64,000 nt of DNA from Siphonodentalium dalli (GCA_032622095.1 CP136066.1:65256609-65320608), one strand, 5' to 3'. Counted from the first letter of the stretch, positions 22,061 to 33,654 are shown. Notes: generated by a model not told the origin, from the letters alone. Translations and numbers: made by a program.

Positions 22061-22474
22061 CATTCTGCTCATTCATAAAGTTGAGGTCGTAGCGTGTGGT
22101 TCATATCTTCAATATATTATGCATTATTTATTTCACCCTCAACATTGGTAGCATCGGCTTCTCAAATCTTCAGCTGAGAGGAACACATGGACTAACTTTA
22201 ACCCGGATTCCGGATCCGGATTGGCCGAAAATGTTCTTTTTCCCGGATCCGGATGCGACTTTTTTTCTTCTCATTATTTTACCGCTATATATGTGACCAC
22301 ACATTGCTGTTGAACAGGTTGCAGACATATAATACGGCTGACAACTCTTGCCATGTACAGTTGAGGGCGAATTGCGTCTGAAGACAACATCTTTACATTA
22401 TAGTGAAACAAGTAATGCCGCTGTTTATTGTAAATATATACAAAACAATGACAGCATGTCTGTCGATTTTATAT
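22061..22474. other. Spacer with duplicated CGGATCCGGAT
   Basis: CCCGGATTCCGGATCCGGAT (22202) and CCCGGATCCGGATGCG (22240) form a short duplicated, partly palindromic GC island. Nothing else is recognised. Confidence 0.5.
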
Positions 22475-22584
22475 ATGTGGTTATACTTGTTCCACCATCT
22501 CATATATACATTTCGGTTACTCACATATATGTGAGCAACCGGAATGTTACTATATATGAGATGGTGAAACAAGTATAACCACAT
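22475..22584. mobile_element. Near-perfect 110-bp hairpin
   Basis: Arms begin ATGTGGTTATACTTGTTCCA and end with the inverse. They pass through ATCTCATATATA and CGGTTACTCACATATATGTG, which closes the hairpin. Only single mismatches. The two open frames on opposite strands (22348-22584) are mirror readings of the arms. Probably a very small foldback element. Confidence 0.85.
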
Positions 22585-24013
22585 TATTGCGACCTCAGCA
22601 CATCAATGTCCTGCTTCCAGTTCTGTACCCTGCTTCGATTTTCCTCAAGACTCAGAACAACCGGATCGTTGGTGCTTAACTTGAGTGTCATCGCATGTTT
22701 TCTATATACAGAGAAACAAGGGCATAGATAACAACAGGCTCATAATTACGTGTATTTTGTCCCTCAATGAATACGAGGTCTATAAATTCGCACCAAGATG
22801 GCATACAAGTTTGATGTTAATAGAACGACCGTCGCTAATGAGACGTCGGCTATATTACCAGCAAACAAAACCTTGTATAAATGGAAGGCTTTATCTACCA
22901 AGAGACACCGAAGCTTAATTATAGCGAGATATCCCCTAACAAAAAGGATCATTATCGTCAGAGGGCAGTTCTCTCTGATTAAGTTTCACTAATATCCATC
23001 GGTCCTTTGTGTTCACGACACGGTATATATCGGATCGAACACTGCACTGCGGGGCTTACCTGCGTATAATAATACCCGAGAACTAACATATTGATATTTT
23101 GATAGAAATTCACTTTGAATACGCGACACATTATATACACAAGATAACGCTCTTGAGGATTACTCGTAACATTATCTTTCGCTATCCCTTTCAAAATCTT
23201 CCTGAGTAAGAACTTTTTTCTTGAAAACAATTTTCAACTGTCGCTACTTCGTATTATGACTATCGACTTTCATGTATTATGATACCGTTACAGTCGTTCT
23301 ATTGGAAGCTATCTCATAATAATGGGTCTTTATATAGTTTTTTCGCATAAGAGTCGTGATCAAAGCATTGATATATTCTATAGAGTTGATTACAATGTAA
23401 ACGTCCCCGGCGTATTAATTTTTGGGTATAGTGCTCATTACCCGATCATATAATACACCAGACATATAGCCCTTGATGACACTTGATAAGATCTTTCGGT
23501 TGACATTACTTGTTTGTAAATTCACTATAATGTCAATGTTGTGCTACATGCTTCATTATGTGTGAACATATATATCCCATGCAATACTGTCGCCTTGGGC
23601 GAGAAATTTCATGACATTTGCGCGTTCATTTTGACCGTTAAAATTAAACGTGAAGAAACATGCTCGTGCTGACTATGAGTAATATACGTCTTTGTGGGTA
23701 AACCTTTATACAAGAAGACACGCATGTGAGGGTGTCACCCCAACCCCCATGGAACATGAATACCAGAATTTTTAGAATTTAATTAATCTCGTCGTCACAC
23801 ATATTGTAGACATAATAGGGACGTATTTATAATATAAATGTGGCATAATCATATTACACATGCGTGCCAATATACATATTAAGGTTTACAATTTGGTATT
23901 ATACTTATTAAAGGCACGGGCGGCGTTCGTTGCAGAAATATTCATATTTGTTCAAATCGCCATCAACAGAAGGAATATTAATATATATATAGTTTTGTTC
24001 ATATGCCAACCAT
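22585..24013. other. No recognisable feature
   Basis: Several 60-90 aa frames, none with a recognised motif. No array or foldback found. Confidence 0.5.
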
Positions 24014-24440
24014 ACTCAGCGCGTAAATAGTATAATGTCGACAAGACGTACAGTTGTGTACGTATAAATAAGAGCCTGCTCGTGCTAGAGAAGTTTTGTT
24101 TATGTTTACACAACACATCGCAATTATATTGGTTAATCACAAACAAATGATGGAAACGCTCTTTATTATTTCCATACCAGGAAAACAGTAACAAATAACG
24201 CTCTTCATGTTTACCATATCCGGATCTACACAAAAGCCAGGTTCTGTTACGTTTTTTTGCTTTTGTTTACATAACAAAGGAAAACATTTGACAATAACAT
24301 ACGGTTTATGCCACATTTCTGATATGTATAAGAACAAAGTCTGTCTATATTTTACTACTATTTCTGTTTATGGCTGTTTTTGACGGAGGTGAATATTTTA
24401 ACAGCATACCAACCACCAACGCCGCCCGTATCTTTAATAG
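24014..24440 (+). repeat. Dispersed foldback family F, copy 2 (uninterrupted)
   Basis: GCGTAAATAGTATAATGTCG on the left is answered by TTGACAATAACATACGG and TTTATGCC on the right. It includes AAAGCCAGGTTCTGTTACG and continues into GTCTATATTTTACTA, TTTCTGTTTATGGC as at 10100-10140. TTTATGC at 24305 is the counterpart of the site occupied by the poly-G element. Confidence 0.65.
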
Positions 24441-25250
24441 CAGAAAGTTTGGGGGCGTGGATCAAAGGGTCTTCATATTTAGGATAGCATGTTGGGTGGA
24501 GTGGTGCATTGGCGCTATGGTATATATATATATGGACAAGTTGTTTGCCGAGAATCGTGTGTTTCTCATTCCATATTTTATTGAACATCCCAAACATTAA
24601 CAATAATACACCAGGCGAAAAACAGAAAAAGATGATGGGGGTATACAATGGCGATCGGAGCACAAGTTATTTCAACTTAGGAAATGTGTTTGGAGCAGTG
24701 ATATTGTATCACTGGTTTGGAGTGACATATGGAGAATATATAGCAATTAACAGAGGGTGAATCCTGCGTATACCGGCTAAGATAATAAATAATGCAAGCC
24801 AGGGTTATTTAAAATATGCACTAATATGATCATGTTCACATATTTGCTGAAGTAATGACACGATAAGGAGTAATGTTAATATGTGAACGCTTCTTTTAAC
24901 ATGCCGTGTAAACAAAAAATAACAGGTTGTGTTCACAGTTGCACACCGGGTGTTTACGTTGTTAAGTTGTGAACATTTTGTAGTAGTATGGTCACTATAC
25001 TATGCCATATTGTAACTCCAATTAGAGGGACCGAAAAGTATTAGAATACATCGAACACCGCTGTTCTCCCGAAAAATTAAAATAAGCTCATAATTAAACA
25101 TATTTAAACAAACACAAATAAGCCCATATCGGCATTATATTTCACGCCCTATATGAAACTAAATGTGTTTTCACTGTGACATCATAGAACATAATAACGT
25201 CCACTATATATGGGCTTATAACCAGTTTCTGGTGATGATCAGATTACAAT
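24441..25250. other. Spacer with partial repeats
   Basis: 24860-24980 has scattered similarity to family F (GTGTAAACAAAAAATAACAG, GTTGTTAAGTTGTGAACA). 25080-25190 belongs to the AATAAGC family. No gene recognised. Confidence 0.4.
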
Positions 25251-25257
25251 TGATATA

Positions 25258-25380
25258 TCACATTCGGCGAGCTTCGGAAGCCTCTGAAACGGAAACATGT
25301 ATTATATGTGGGAAGAAAAATAACTTCGACAGTGAAACGGGTAAATCGGCCAAAGAACACATTGCGTGAACTGAAATGCT
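25258..25380 (+). pseudogene. Duplicated CxxC-containing fragment, copy 1
   Basis: An open frame (25163-25369) ends in ...ETETCIICGKKNNFDSETGKS..., with a C-x2-C pair. The corresponding DNA from AGCTTCGGA to TATTAACAACT recurs at 25648-25770. The C-x2-C followed by Lys/Asn and an E-T-G stretch reminds me of short zinc-binding segments seen in repetitive invertebrate proteins, but this is only an impression. There is no partner cysteine pair and no recognised start. It may be an exon relic of an unknown transposon or host gene. Confidence 0.25.
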
Positions 25381-25420
25381 ATTAACAACTTACATGCACA
25401 TTAAGTGATAGAGACAGATG

Positions 25421-25422
<2 letters not shown>

Positions 25423-25491
<69 letters not shown>

Positions 25492-25503
25492 GGGGGGGGG
25501 GGG
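25423..25503. repeat. (GA)33 microsatellite followed by a G run
   Basis: GA dinucleotides 25423-25488, then T and a G13-14 run. The minus-strand Ser/Leu-rich frame across it is an artefact. Confidence 0.97.
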
Positions 25504-25647
25504 AGACAATGCATGTATTAGATAATTGGAGTACTAATTGGGAACGTATACAGTTTGGAGAGCTATAACTCAGTTTCCCTATCCATATTGATAACTTCAC
25601 AATGTGATATCAGATATCCCAACTGATGGGAAATCCCCTCAGGTCCG

Positions 25648-25775
25648 ACCAGCTTCGGACGGCCCTGAAACGGAAAACGTATTATGTGTGCATGAGAAGA
25701 AATATAACTTCGACAGTGAAACGGGTAAATCGGCTAACAACACATTGAGTCAATTAAAAAGCTATTAACAACTGT
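25648..25775 (+). pseudogene. Duplicated fragment, copy 2 (cysteine pair broken)
   Basis: It matches copy 1 almost exactly over CTTCGACAGTGAAACGGGTA and AATCGGC. Small indels relative to copy 1 change the residues before it, so the frame reads ...ENVLCVHEKKYNFDSETGKS... with only one cysteine left. Indels out of phase argue against coding constraint. Confidence 0.25.
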
Positions 25776-26466
25776 TACAGGTTTATTAAGACTAGGCCGG
25801 CGATAAGTTACATTGTTCTCTGCGTGTTGCCCCGACCCATGACAAGGCAACGCAATTGTATATCGAGATTACGACAGCCAACCCGATTGTCGTACGTAAT
25901 TGGATAATATTGGCACATGACTTCACACTCGTAAATTTCAATAGAATGCACCATGAAATGATACTCATCTCCCAGATAACAGAATCATTCACTTCAATGA
26001 CAGCTGTTTCCGACAATAAGCATGGTTTTAGAGAGGGGCCCTAACACACTCCCAATACACCCCATTGACTCGGTAATTAAAGTTATGTATCCTTACGAGT
26101 TTGTTTTTGTGTTTCCACATCGACTTTCTGGTACACACATTGTTGCCGCTATTCGAAAATATGAAACTTCTGGTTCATTGCTACAATGGCCGAGTTTGAA
26201 ATGTTCGATTTTTTCTTGATATTATTGGAAGGCTCAATGCGAGACCTAAGTTCACAAAGGCGATTTATGTCTGTGAACCTCTCGCTACCAGAGACATATT
26301 GCATATCACTCCTATAGATGACAGCTTATTAGTAGCAGTTAAATAGACTATGAAACGTGTTATTTTCCAGAAAAATGATATTTATGACATAGTATATATA
26401 CACGTATACATACATGTACATGGGTGGTGAAATAACTCCGCGGCCTATGCATTTGTGATTCAACTT
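25776..26466. other. No recognisable feature
   Basis: Overlapping short frames on both strands (25792-26219) without recognised motifs. Confidence 0.45.
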
Positions 26467-26641
26467 ATATAAGGATTAACTGTCATGTGGACTGTTTTTA
26501 TGGAGATGTAACCGTGAGGTAAGTGGACATAACTTGTGTAAAACCCTTCAAAACACGAAGGGTTTTACATACAAGTTATGACCACTTACCTCACGGTTAC
26601 ATCTCCATAAAAATAGTCCACATGACAGTTAATCCTTATAT
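26467..26641. mobile_element. Near-perfect 175-bp hairpin
   Basis: Arms of about 82 bp begin ATAAGGATTAACTGTCATGT, run through GGAGATGTAACCGTGAGGTA and end at AAAACCCTTC / GAAGGGTTTT around a 7-nt loop (AAAACAC). Only scattered mismatches (for example GACTGTTTTTATGG against CCATAAAAATAGTC). Flanks are TATA-like. Probably a young foldback MITE. Confidence 0.88.
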
Positions 26642-27087
26642 TTATATACATTTAGCGAAAAAAACACTTTTGTAAATGTATTTAAATCGAAAAGTGTATC
26701 GTGACAAAAACAGCCCAAAATACCCAATAGCACCCTTGGCAAAAGTTAATAGGAACAATTTCTCTTCATTTTGAAACCCGATGATGTATTAAGTCAATCC
26801 TGCGCGAGTCCAAATGCGCCCAAAACATTACGCGTTCGTCTTTCCAAACCCAATGACGTATCGATGGTGTTATGAGCTTGGTGTTATGAGCCGTTGCGCA
26901 TTCACCAAGAAATAACTGCAAATAGCCACGTGGGCGCCGACCAATCAGAATGCTGGATTTAGTGAGACAACACTTAGTATGTATATATACAGTAATGACA
27001 GACATGAATTTTTTTTTTTTAATTGAATGTTTGGAACTTATTCCAACTTATTACCCTCTTTGTATTTGTAACTTACATCTGGTCCAA
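26642..27087. other. No recognisable feature
   Basis: Includes a T10 run at 27008-27020. No gene recognised. Confidence 0.45.
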
Positions 27088-27452
27088 TTAACCCTTTACC
27101 CAACAGAAGGGCCCTGTGCCAATGCATTCTCTTATATATGCGAGTCGACCATAGGTGGCCTCGCATATATAAGAGAATGCATTGGCTTAACACATTAAAA
27201 ATTATAAAATTGTTAAAGAATGTAAGAAAAAATGGTAAAAAGTGTTAAAAACAGATTTTTTTTTAGGCCAATGCATTCTCTTATATATGCGAGGCGACCT
27301 ATGGTCATAACAGGGCATAACTGTAACTATCACAATGTGGTCAAGGAGTCGGTTCCAATGATATCCATATTTGTATGGTTCTATTGAGACAGACCGAAGA
27401 TATTTTAGGCTGTTGAAGCTTTATTTGGCCGGTTTGTTGGGTAAAGGGTTAA
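27088..27452 (-). mobile_element. TTAA MITE family A, copy 3
   Basis: TTAA at 27088-27091 and 27449-27452 flank a 357-bp element, inverted relative to the copies at 2766 and 3653. Terminal repeats are CCCTTTACCCAACA. The first foldback is complete, and the second is reduced to one arm (GGCGACCTATGGTC then ATAACAGGGC). The unique segment with GGTTCCAATGATATCC lies at the right. Confidence 0.87.
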
Positions 27453-27537
27453 GCCATTTGTTCTACGTGTGTATGCATTTATCTGCATATAACACTTCAG
27501 TACTCGGTATTCGGCCACATACATGAACTAATGGACC

Positions 27538-27625
27538 GGGGGGGGGGGGTGTCGTCATGTTTACAATCAATCAATCAAGTTTATTTGTTGGTTACACCAT
27601 GTGTGGTCAAATGTACATTAACATA
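27538..27625 (-). repeat. G run and possible retroposon tail
   Basis: G12 at 27538-27549 is followed by CAATCAATCAATCAAGTTTA TTTGTTGG. On the minus strand this is AATAAA followed by a short (TTGA)n run, the pattern seen at the 3' ends of some LINE and SINE families. No body of such an element is recognised next to it. Confidence 0.3.
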
Positions 27626-27925
27626 TAATAACTGGACCAAAAACAAATTGACAGATTATAAAGTGAAGAAGTAACAACGATAAATGGAAGCATATGGTAA
27701 TATATGATAGTACATGTATACATATACAAAATAATTATATGTCCACAATGGTATCGATAATATATATGATTGGCATACCATCGGACTGGTATGGATTTAA
27801 AGCAAATAGGTCGATAGATATCTTAACTACCTTTCTACGACCATTCTGTAACCCAAAAAAGTCGCATTGAAGTAATGAAAAATGCAACTGTGAACAATGT
27901 GTGTCCAAAACAAAAAACAGACATT
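27626..27925. other. No recognisable feature
   Basis: AT-rich spacer. Confidence 0.45.
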
Positions 27926-28200
27926 TTCACGACATGGAACAGAACAGAGCGTTCCGTGTTATTCTATTCCTGATATGGTAGCAATAAAGAGCGTTTGTCT
28001 GACTTCGGGCGAAAAATTAAAAACGGATGGAAAATGGTTGTGACTTTGGCAAGTGTTTTTCAAAGCATATGAAGCAGACATATCAATATGTCGTGTATTT
28101 ATCGACCTATCGTATGATACGTATCCGTCCCTCAAAATAACGTACATAAAATTCGGAGGTTCGAATGAGCCATGTCCGTTTTACTCATTTCTAAAATTCC
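27926..28200 (+). repeat. Dispersed repeat D, copy 1
   Basis: Order of shared blocks with 33040-33290: AACAGA.(C/T)AGAG, CCTGATATGG, AGAGCGTTTGTCT, AGCATATGAAGC, TATCAATAT.TCGTGTATTTA, AC(G/T)TACATAA, TCGAATGAGCCATGTCCGTTT. The copies differ by substitutions and indels, and open frames in each (27959-28147 minus, 28053-28349 plus, 33000-33251 plus) do not align as proteins. Confidence 0.6.
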
Positions 28201-28770
28201 ATTTTGTCAGTCGATTTATTTCATTTTATATGTCACTTGTTTGGTGGACTAGGAAAATACAACTTCAAAGACAGCACAGAACAATTGGATTAACTGAAAT
28301 ACGTTGTGGGAGTAATGTTGATTGGCCGTTTTTATCGTCTTTAATTTAAAGGTTTGCATGCATGATGGAAGATATATAGCCATATTGAAACGAAAATGCT
28401 AGCCTTTGTCGCTGGATGATTCTGGTCGCGTCAGAATTGTAACTCTACTCTGCTAACCTAACATTCGTGTTTGCTACCGTTATTAAAGAAGTTAATCCAT
28501 TGACACCCTAACAAATATTTTCATCCAATCCTTCGTTTAGCCGACGGCACCTGCGCAGAATCACTGTATCATTATTATCTCGGGTCCAGTTTCAAATCAA
28601 ATAAAGAAATTAACGCCACTTGCCTTGCTTCCATTCGCGATTGTTCCTCCTTCATCTGGCGTTCGTGTTTATTTGTCGATTTCAAGTTGCTTATATTATA
28701 AATTGGAAACCATACACCCACCTTGCGGAAAGAAATTTCATTTACGAACTTAGACGTATTCTGCCATTTT
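28201..28770. other. No recognisable feature
   Basis: No gene, array or foldback found. Confidence 0.45.
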
Positions 28771-28856
28771 TAACCCTTTCTATATATACTTTATAGATTC
28801 CCCACCGAATCATAAGATTATACATTGGAATGGGCTATTATTAATTTGAAGGGATG
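28771..28856 (+). repeat. Dispersed element family E, copy 4 (fragment)
   Basis: Begins TTTAACCCTTTCTATATATA, very like the start of the 66-bp satellite unit. It continues ACATTGGAATGGGCTATTAT as in the copy at 4826, and is cut off at 28857 by the TTAA element. Confidence 0.6.
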
Positions 28857-29154
28857 TTAAAGGGGTACTGTACACGGTACAATAAATCCGACCATTTGTG
28901 GGACCATCTCCTTTTATACTCGACAGAATATATGCAACAAATGAATGAATTTTAGTCATGGATTAGTACAAAATACACTCATTTGCTCTATGAATGATGC
29001 AAACAATATGGTAATTATAATGCATTAGTATTGCACATAATTGTCCACGTATTGTAATCGCGGAACGTGACAAGATCGAAAAAAAAGCTCTGTTTTAATT
29101 TGACGCTTTTAGATTATCTGAAATTTGAGGCTAAAACAGTAGGTATCACTTTAA
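28857..29154. mobile_element. TTAA element with AGGGGTACTGTAC end
   Basis: TTAA at 28857-28860 and 29151-29154. The left end, AGGGGTACTGTACAC, equals that of the element nested at 35482. The right end, read inverted (AGTGATACCTACTGTTTT), is a diverged version. 290 bp, non-coding. Confidence 0.55.
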
Positions 29155-30146
29155 CAGCATAGATCAATGTTTACAGAAAACGCTCCTATTTCGTTTCTCA
29201 TTATTATCACCTTTACAACACCATGCAGTCGTCATTTTACCGAGATAATGGTTCATTTAATCCAAGGCGCTGTATTCTCTTGTCCTTGCGCCATTATGAT
29301 TCTTTGTAGTAATCACATATTGGTATACTATTCGTCGTCTCTCGTGCCAATATTCGGTATTATGTTACGAGCCTTTGAGACAATATTCTTGTCCTTTCGT
29401 ACCGGATAACACTCTACATCCCAGCTCTCGACATTCCATCGCGGTCGCCAAATCATTGTTCTTCGTTTCAGCATATTGTTCCGGATTCCCACTTATTGTA
29501 TACCCCGCGCCGATAAACCTTATTTATGGTGATCTCGGCAGTAATACTTATTATTTAAATCTAATTAGTTGCCTCATTAGTGGAGAGGGTTTTTCGATCA
29601 ATGATGACAACTTGTGAACCAACCTAATTAGGTCTCAGGATGCACCCAGACCAAAATGCTTCTTCCTCAATAGATTCAAACGTTATAGCGTTCGCTAACA
29701 AACAGCGGTTACGACCCGTTGATATCATTGGGGAGGAGTCACAAACCATGACGTCAGAGGGAACTGCCCAATTATAAGTACGACAAGAATAAAATATCTA
29801 TTTAATAGATTTCCAGTTTCAAATGATTATTCTTGGATCAAGTTTATTGAACTAAACTTCAGAATCTATATTTCATCATAATTTTCATTTTTAAATTCCT
29901 GTGAATTATGTGAAATCACGGGGTGATAAGACTGCATGCTATTTTCAGTAAAATGCACAGGTCCTGAATTTTCTTAAAATCTGAACTATTGACATAATAG
30001 AAACGAAAATGCTTTGTGAATTTTCGCGACGCCTCTGCCATACATGGTGGTCATTTCGACTAATTTTCTGTTTTTCTTTTTCCTGGTAAGCTGAAAATTA
30101 TCTTTGGAGATGTGACTTATTTTGTGTCGAATCAGATCATGAACCT
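29155..30146. other. No recognised gene; CRE-like site at 29749
   Basis: Two overlapping 80-aa frames at 29167-29617 have no recognised motif. A perfect TGACGTCA palindrome (the CREB/ATF consensus) occurs at about 29749, with no gene in view. Confidence 0.4.
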
Positions 30147-30395
30147 TCAACTCTTCCATGACTGGAGCCTCCTGAAATTTTGCGAAAACCCTGTCCCAAT
30201 GCATTCTCTTATATATGCGAATCTCCCATAGGGAGCCTCCCATATATAAGAGAATCCATTTTCCTAACAATATTTACCTTGACCTTATATATAAGCCAGT
30301 GCATTATCTTATATATACGAGGCTCCCTATGAGAGACTCGCATATATAAGAAAATGCATTGGCACATGATCATTAATGCTGCACCAGCGCAGTTC
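30147..30395 (-). mobile_element. MITE family B, inverted copy
   Basis: TCAA (30147-30150, decayed TTAA) then CTCTTCCATGACTGGAGC. Two foldbacks follow with CCCATAGGGAG loops and a spacer TATTTACCTTGACCTTATAT. The far end is ATTAATGCTGCACCAGCGCA, after which the terminal repeat decays. The minus-strand frames here read the foldbacks. Confidence 0.75.
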
Positions 30396-30850
30396 CGTTG
30401 CAATTATCCCGTGTACCTGTATATACCAACCAATATTGGTCACCGAAACGTGACGAAATGAGCGATTGATATTTTTTAGCCCGAGTCTTGAAAATTGTGA
30501 GTAACTTTAATCATTTTATTCTAAAATTCAGTTATATAGATACAACAGGCAACCTGGAGAGAATCCACGCCCACCATACACTCAAATCCGTGTTCTCTAT
30601 ACCGGTCTGCCAGATTATTTCCCGGTTGCATTAGTGCGCTTAGCAAACGTCAATTTTCTCTGCAAGATAATTTTTCATAAAAATCGAATGATTACTCTGC
30701 ATATTAGAATAACTACCCACCGATAGAAGGTCATTACTCCGACAAAATAACTGTCATTTACACGCGATCTATCTCGTCGTCACGACTCAAACTGTGTATT
30801 ATGGTCTTCAAATGACGTGGCTGTATTAACGACCGTCAACTAAGACATGA
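30396..30850. other. No recognisable feature
   Basis: Spacer before the 48-bp array. Confidence 0.45.
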
Positions 30851-31769
30851 CGCTGTCGGTATGACATCTACCTATCAGGACAGACCAATGCTATTTACCG
30901 CTGTCGGTATGACATATATCTATCAGGACAGACCAATGCTATTTACCGCTGTCGGTATGACATATATCTATCAGGACAGACCAATGCTATTTACCGCTGT
31001 CGGAATGACATATATCGATCAGGACAGACAAATGCTATTTACCGCTGTCGGTATGACATATATCTATCAGGACAGACCAATGCTATTTACCGCTGTCGCT
31101 ATGACATATATCTATCAGGACAGACCAATGTTATTTACAGCTGTCGGTATGACATATATCTATCAGGACAGACAAATGCTATTTACCGCTGTCGGTATGA
31201 CATATATCTATCAGGACAGACCAATGCTATTTACCGCTGTCGGTATGACATATATCTATCAGGACAGACCAATGCTATTTACCGCTGTCGGTATGACATA
31301 TATCTATCAGGACAGACCAATGCTATTTACCGCTGTCGGTATGACATATATCTATCAGGACAGACCAATGCTATTTACCGCTGTCGGTATGACATATATC
31401 TATCAGGACAGACCAATGCTATTTACCGCTGTCGGTATGACATCTTCTTATTAGGACAGACCAATGCTATTTACCGCTGTCGGTATATGACATATACACA
31501 CCAGGACAGACCAATGCTATTTACCGCTGTCGGTATGACATATATCTATCAGGACAGACCAATGCTATTTACAGCTGTCGGTATGAAACTACCTATCAGG
31601 ACAAACCAATGATATTTGCCGATGTCGATATGACATCTATTCCCATTAGGACAGACCAATGCTGTTTACCGATGTCCGTATGACATCTATTCCCATTAGG
31701 ACAGACCAATGCTATTTACCGCGGTCGGTACGACATATATACATTAGGGCAGACCGATGCTATTTACCC
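30851..31769. repeat. 48-bp satellite array, about 19 copies
   Basis: The unit reads GACATATATCTATCAGGACA, GACCAATGCTATTTACCGCT, GTCGGTAT. The first dozen copies are near identical, and later ones (from 31441) are diverged in sequence and spacing. The 48-bp period equals 16 codons, which alone explains the 197-aa open frame at 30861-31454, the longest in the window. Between copies in that frame I see both silent (GGT/GGA, CTA/TTA, ACC/ACA) and replacement changes (TAT/GAT, CCA/CAA twice, GGT/GCT), so there is no sign of protein constraint. Confidence 0.95.
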
Positions 31770-31964
31770 AGCATGTGCTCCCGAAAATCTGCACATTACA
31801 TGTATCTGCTTACAATAGAACTTGTTTTAGGTTGATAATCTGCTGAGAATCGCCTTATTTTGAGTCGATATGTGCTGAAAGTGAGAGCGTTTTAGTCACA
31901 TTATCGAATCACAATGAGGCGATTCTAAGCATAATGAAACATATAAGCCAACTTACGACTTTTC

Positions 31965-32118
31965 AGGTGTACGCTCTTTAACATGTGTTTTCACTGTGGC
32001 CCGCGTCATAAAACTAAATAACGGACATGACTCCATTATGTGCTTATTTCAGAATCAAATAATCACATTATGTACCTATTTCACTTTATATGTCGATTAT
32101 GTGCGTATTTGCGCGAGG
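31965..32118. repeat. Dispersed AATAAGC-rich repeat, copy 2
   Basis: TGTACGCTCTTTAACATGTG, TTTTCACTGTGGCCCGCGTC and GTGCTTATTTCAGAATCA match 18968-19090. Confidence 0.6.
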
Positions 32119-32740
32119 ATATGTTGATTTGCCGCGGTCGGTACGATATTTATACCGTGACGGTCGATCATGCCATGAATCTCTACTCCGGCTTACGCCC
32201 GTAAAGAGATAATATTCCACAAGTATACAAATACAAACCTGGGAACATATTGATGTTGTGACAGTGAAGTGTGTACTATTGAAAACACAGTGCAGGTAAT
32301 ACATGTATTAGTTATTATATAACTGTTCATTTATATTGTTCTTCACTGTATAGATGAACCGACTCGAAATCGCACGATATAAAATAACTTTTTGAGCAAT
32401 TTGGCTTTGCGTCGCTTGGAATTTCTCCCGGGTAATTAATTCAATGTTTATTGCGATATCACATCACAAAAGTCACACAAAAGCATGCAATCTGGAGCTG
32501 GGACCACCAGCTACTGTGAAGAAAATTGTTGTGAACAAGTATTAACACATAAATATATTCCCGCCTTTTTGTTCAATAATATAAAGATCCCTGTCAGAAC
32601 AGGTCAGAACATTAAATAGTTCCCATGTATTTTACTGGTGGAATATTATCTCTACGGGCATGCAGAATAAGCGAGATCACATAGTCGCGGCCGTATTTTA
32701 TTCATTCAGCCCCGTTTCGTGGTTTCAGAGATTCATCGAG
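32119..32740. other. No recognisable feature
   Basis: No supported gene or repeat. Confidence 0.45.
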
Positions 32741-32860
32741 CCCCGGTTCCGTGGTTTTATCGCTACAGATCAACGTTCTGAAGTAGCATTTCCATATATG
32801 GAGCTTTTGACAATTTTACTCCAGAACTTTGACCTGTGGCACTAAAACCACGGAACCGGG
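32741..32860. repeat. Inverted repeat CCCGGTTCCGTGGTTTTA
   Basis: 18-bp perfect inverted ends at 32741-32758 and 32843-32860 enclose about 85 bp. A half-similar CCCCGTTTCGTGGTTTCA lies just upstream at 32711. Possible MITE; no target duplication identified. Confidence 0.6.
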
Positions 32861-33039
32861 CCTAGTGTATCCAATATGGCCGCGAATTAGTGACATGGCG
32901 TATATAGAGATTCATGGCATGATCTACCGCGACAGCAGTATCGATAGCATGATGAGGATTGCGGTTTGCGCTCCAAAATACACCTAATAATATTAGCGTT
33001 TGAATTTTTCCCGGTATGAACAAATGTCTCTAAAAATGA

Positions 33040-33290
33040 CTCCGAAACATTCATGCATGTGCACGCCATGTAACAGAATAGAGCCTGTTCCTGATATGGC
33101 AGAGATAAAGAGCATTTGTTTTCATTTAAAACATCTGGAAAATTGCTGTTACCATGACACGTATTTCCCAGAGCATATGAAGCCGGTATATCAATATTTC
33201 GTGTATTTAATCAACATAGCTTATACCTCCTTCCAAATTACGTTGACATAATTGGGAAGCTCGAATAAGCAATATCCGTTTAAGCGACGA
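33040..33290 (+). repeat. Dispersed repeat D, copy 2
   Basis: Homologous to 27926-28200 (CCTGATATGGCAGAGATAAA, AGCATATGAAGCCGG, TATCAATATTTCGTGTATTT). Confidence 0.6.
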
Positions 33291-33442
33291 TACATTTCAT
33301 TCAGCGCCATCGTGGCAAACACCGATGACAATATTCAACTAATGAGTATTTATGAGAACACAGATATACAACGAGTGGTCGAGTTTTCAAAATCCAAAAA
33401 CAAGAAAGCGACAATCAAGTCCGTCATAACAGAGACACTATG

Positions 33443-33514
33443 GTGATGGCGATGATGATGATGATGATGGCTATGATGATAATGATGATGATGGCGATGA
33501 TGATGATGATGATG
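33443..33514. repeat. (GAT)n microsatellite
   Basis: Two runs of GATGATGAT with interruptions GGCTAT and GGCGAT. Confidence 0.9.
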
Positions 33515-33654
33515 TCTTTATTCTCGTAATTTCAAATGAATATTGAGAAATACAGAACTATATCAACAAAACAACATGACTGCATGGTGGTCAACATACA
33601 ATGCATATATACTCAATATAACCCATAAACTGGTGCAATAGCTGTCCCCCCCCC

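Noticed and set aside
29167-29617. Small membrane protein
   Set aside because: Two overlapping frames of 80 aa without recognisable features; hydrophobicity follows from T-rich sequence.
30861-31454. 197-aa repeat protein
   Set aside because: Frame is open only because the repeat unit is 48 bp; substitutions are not biased to silent sites and the array continues out of frame.
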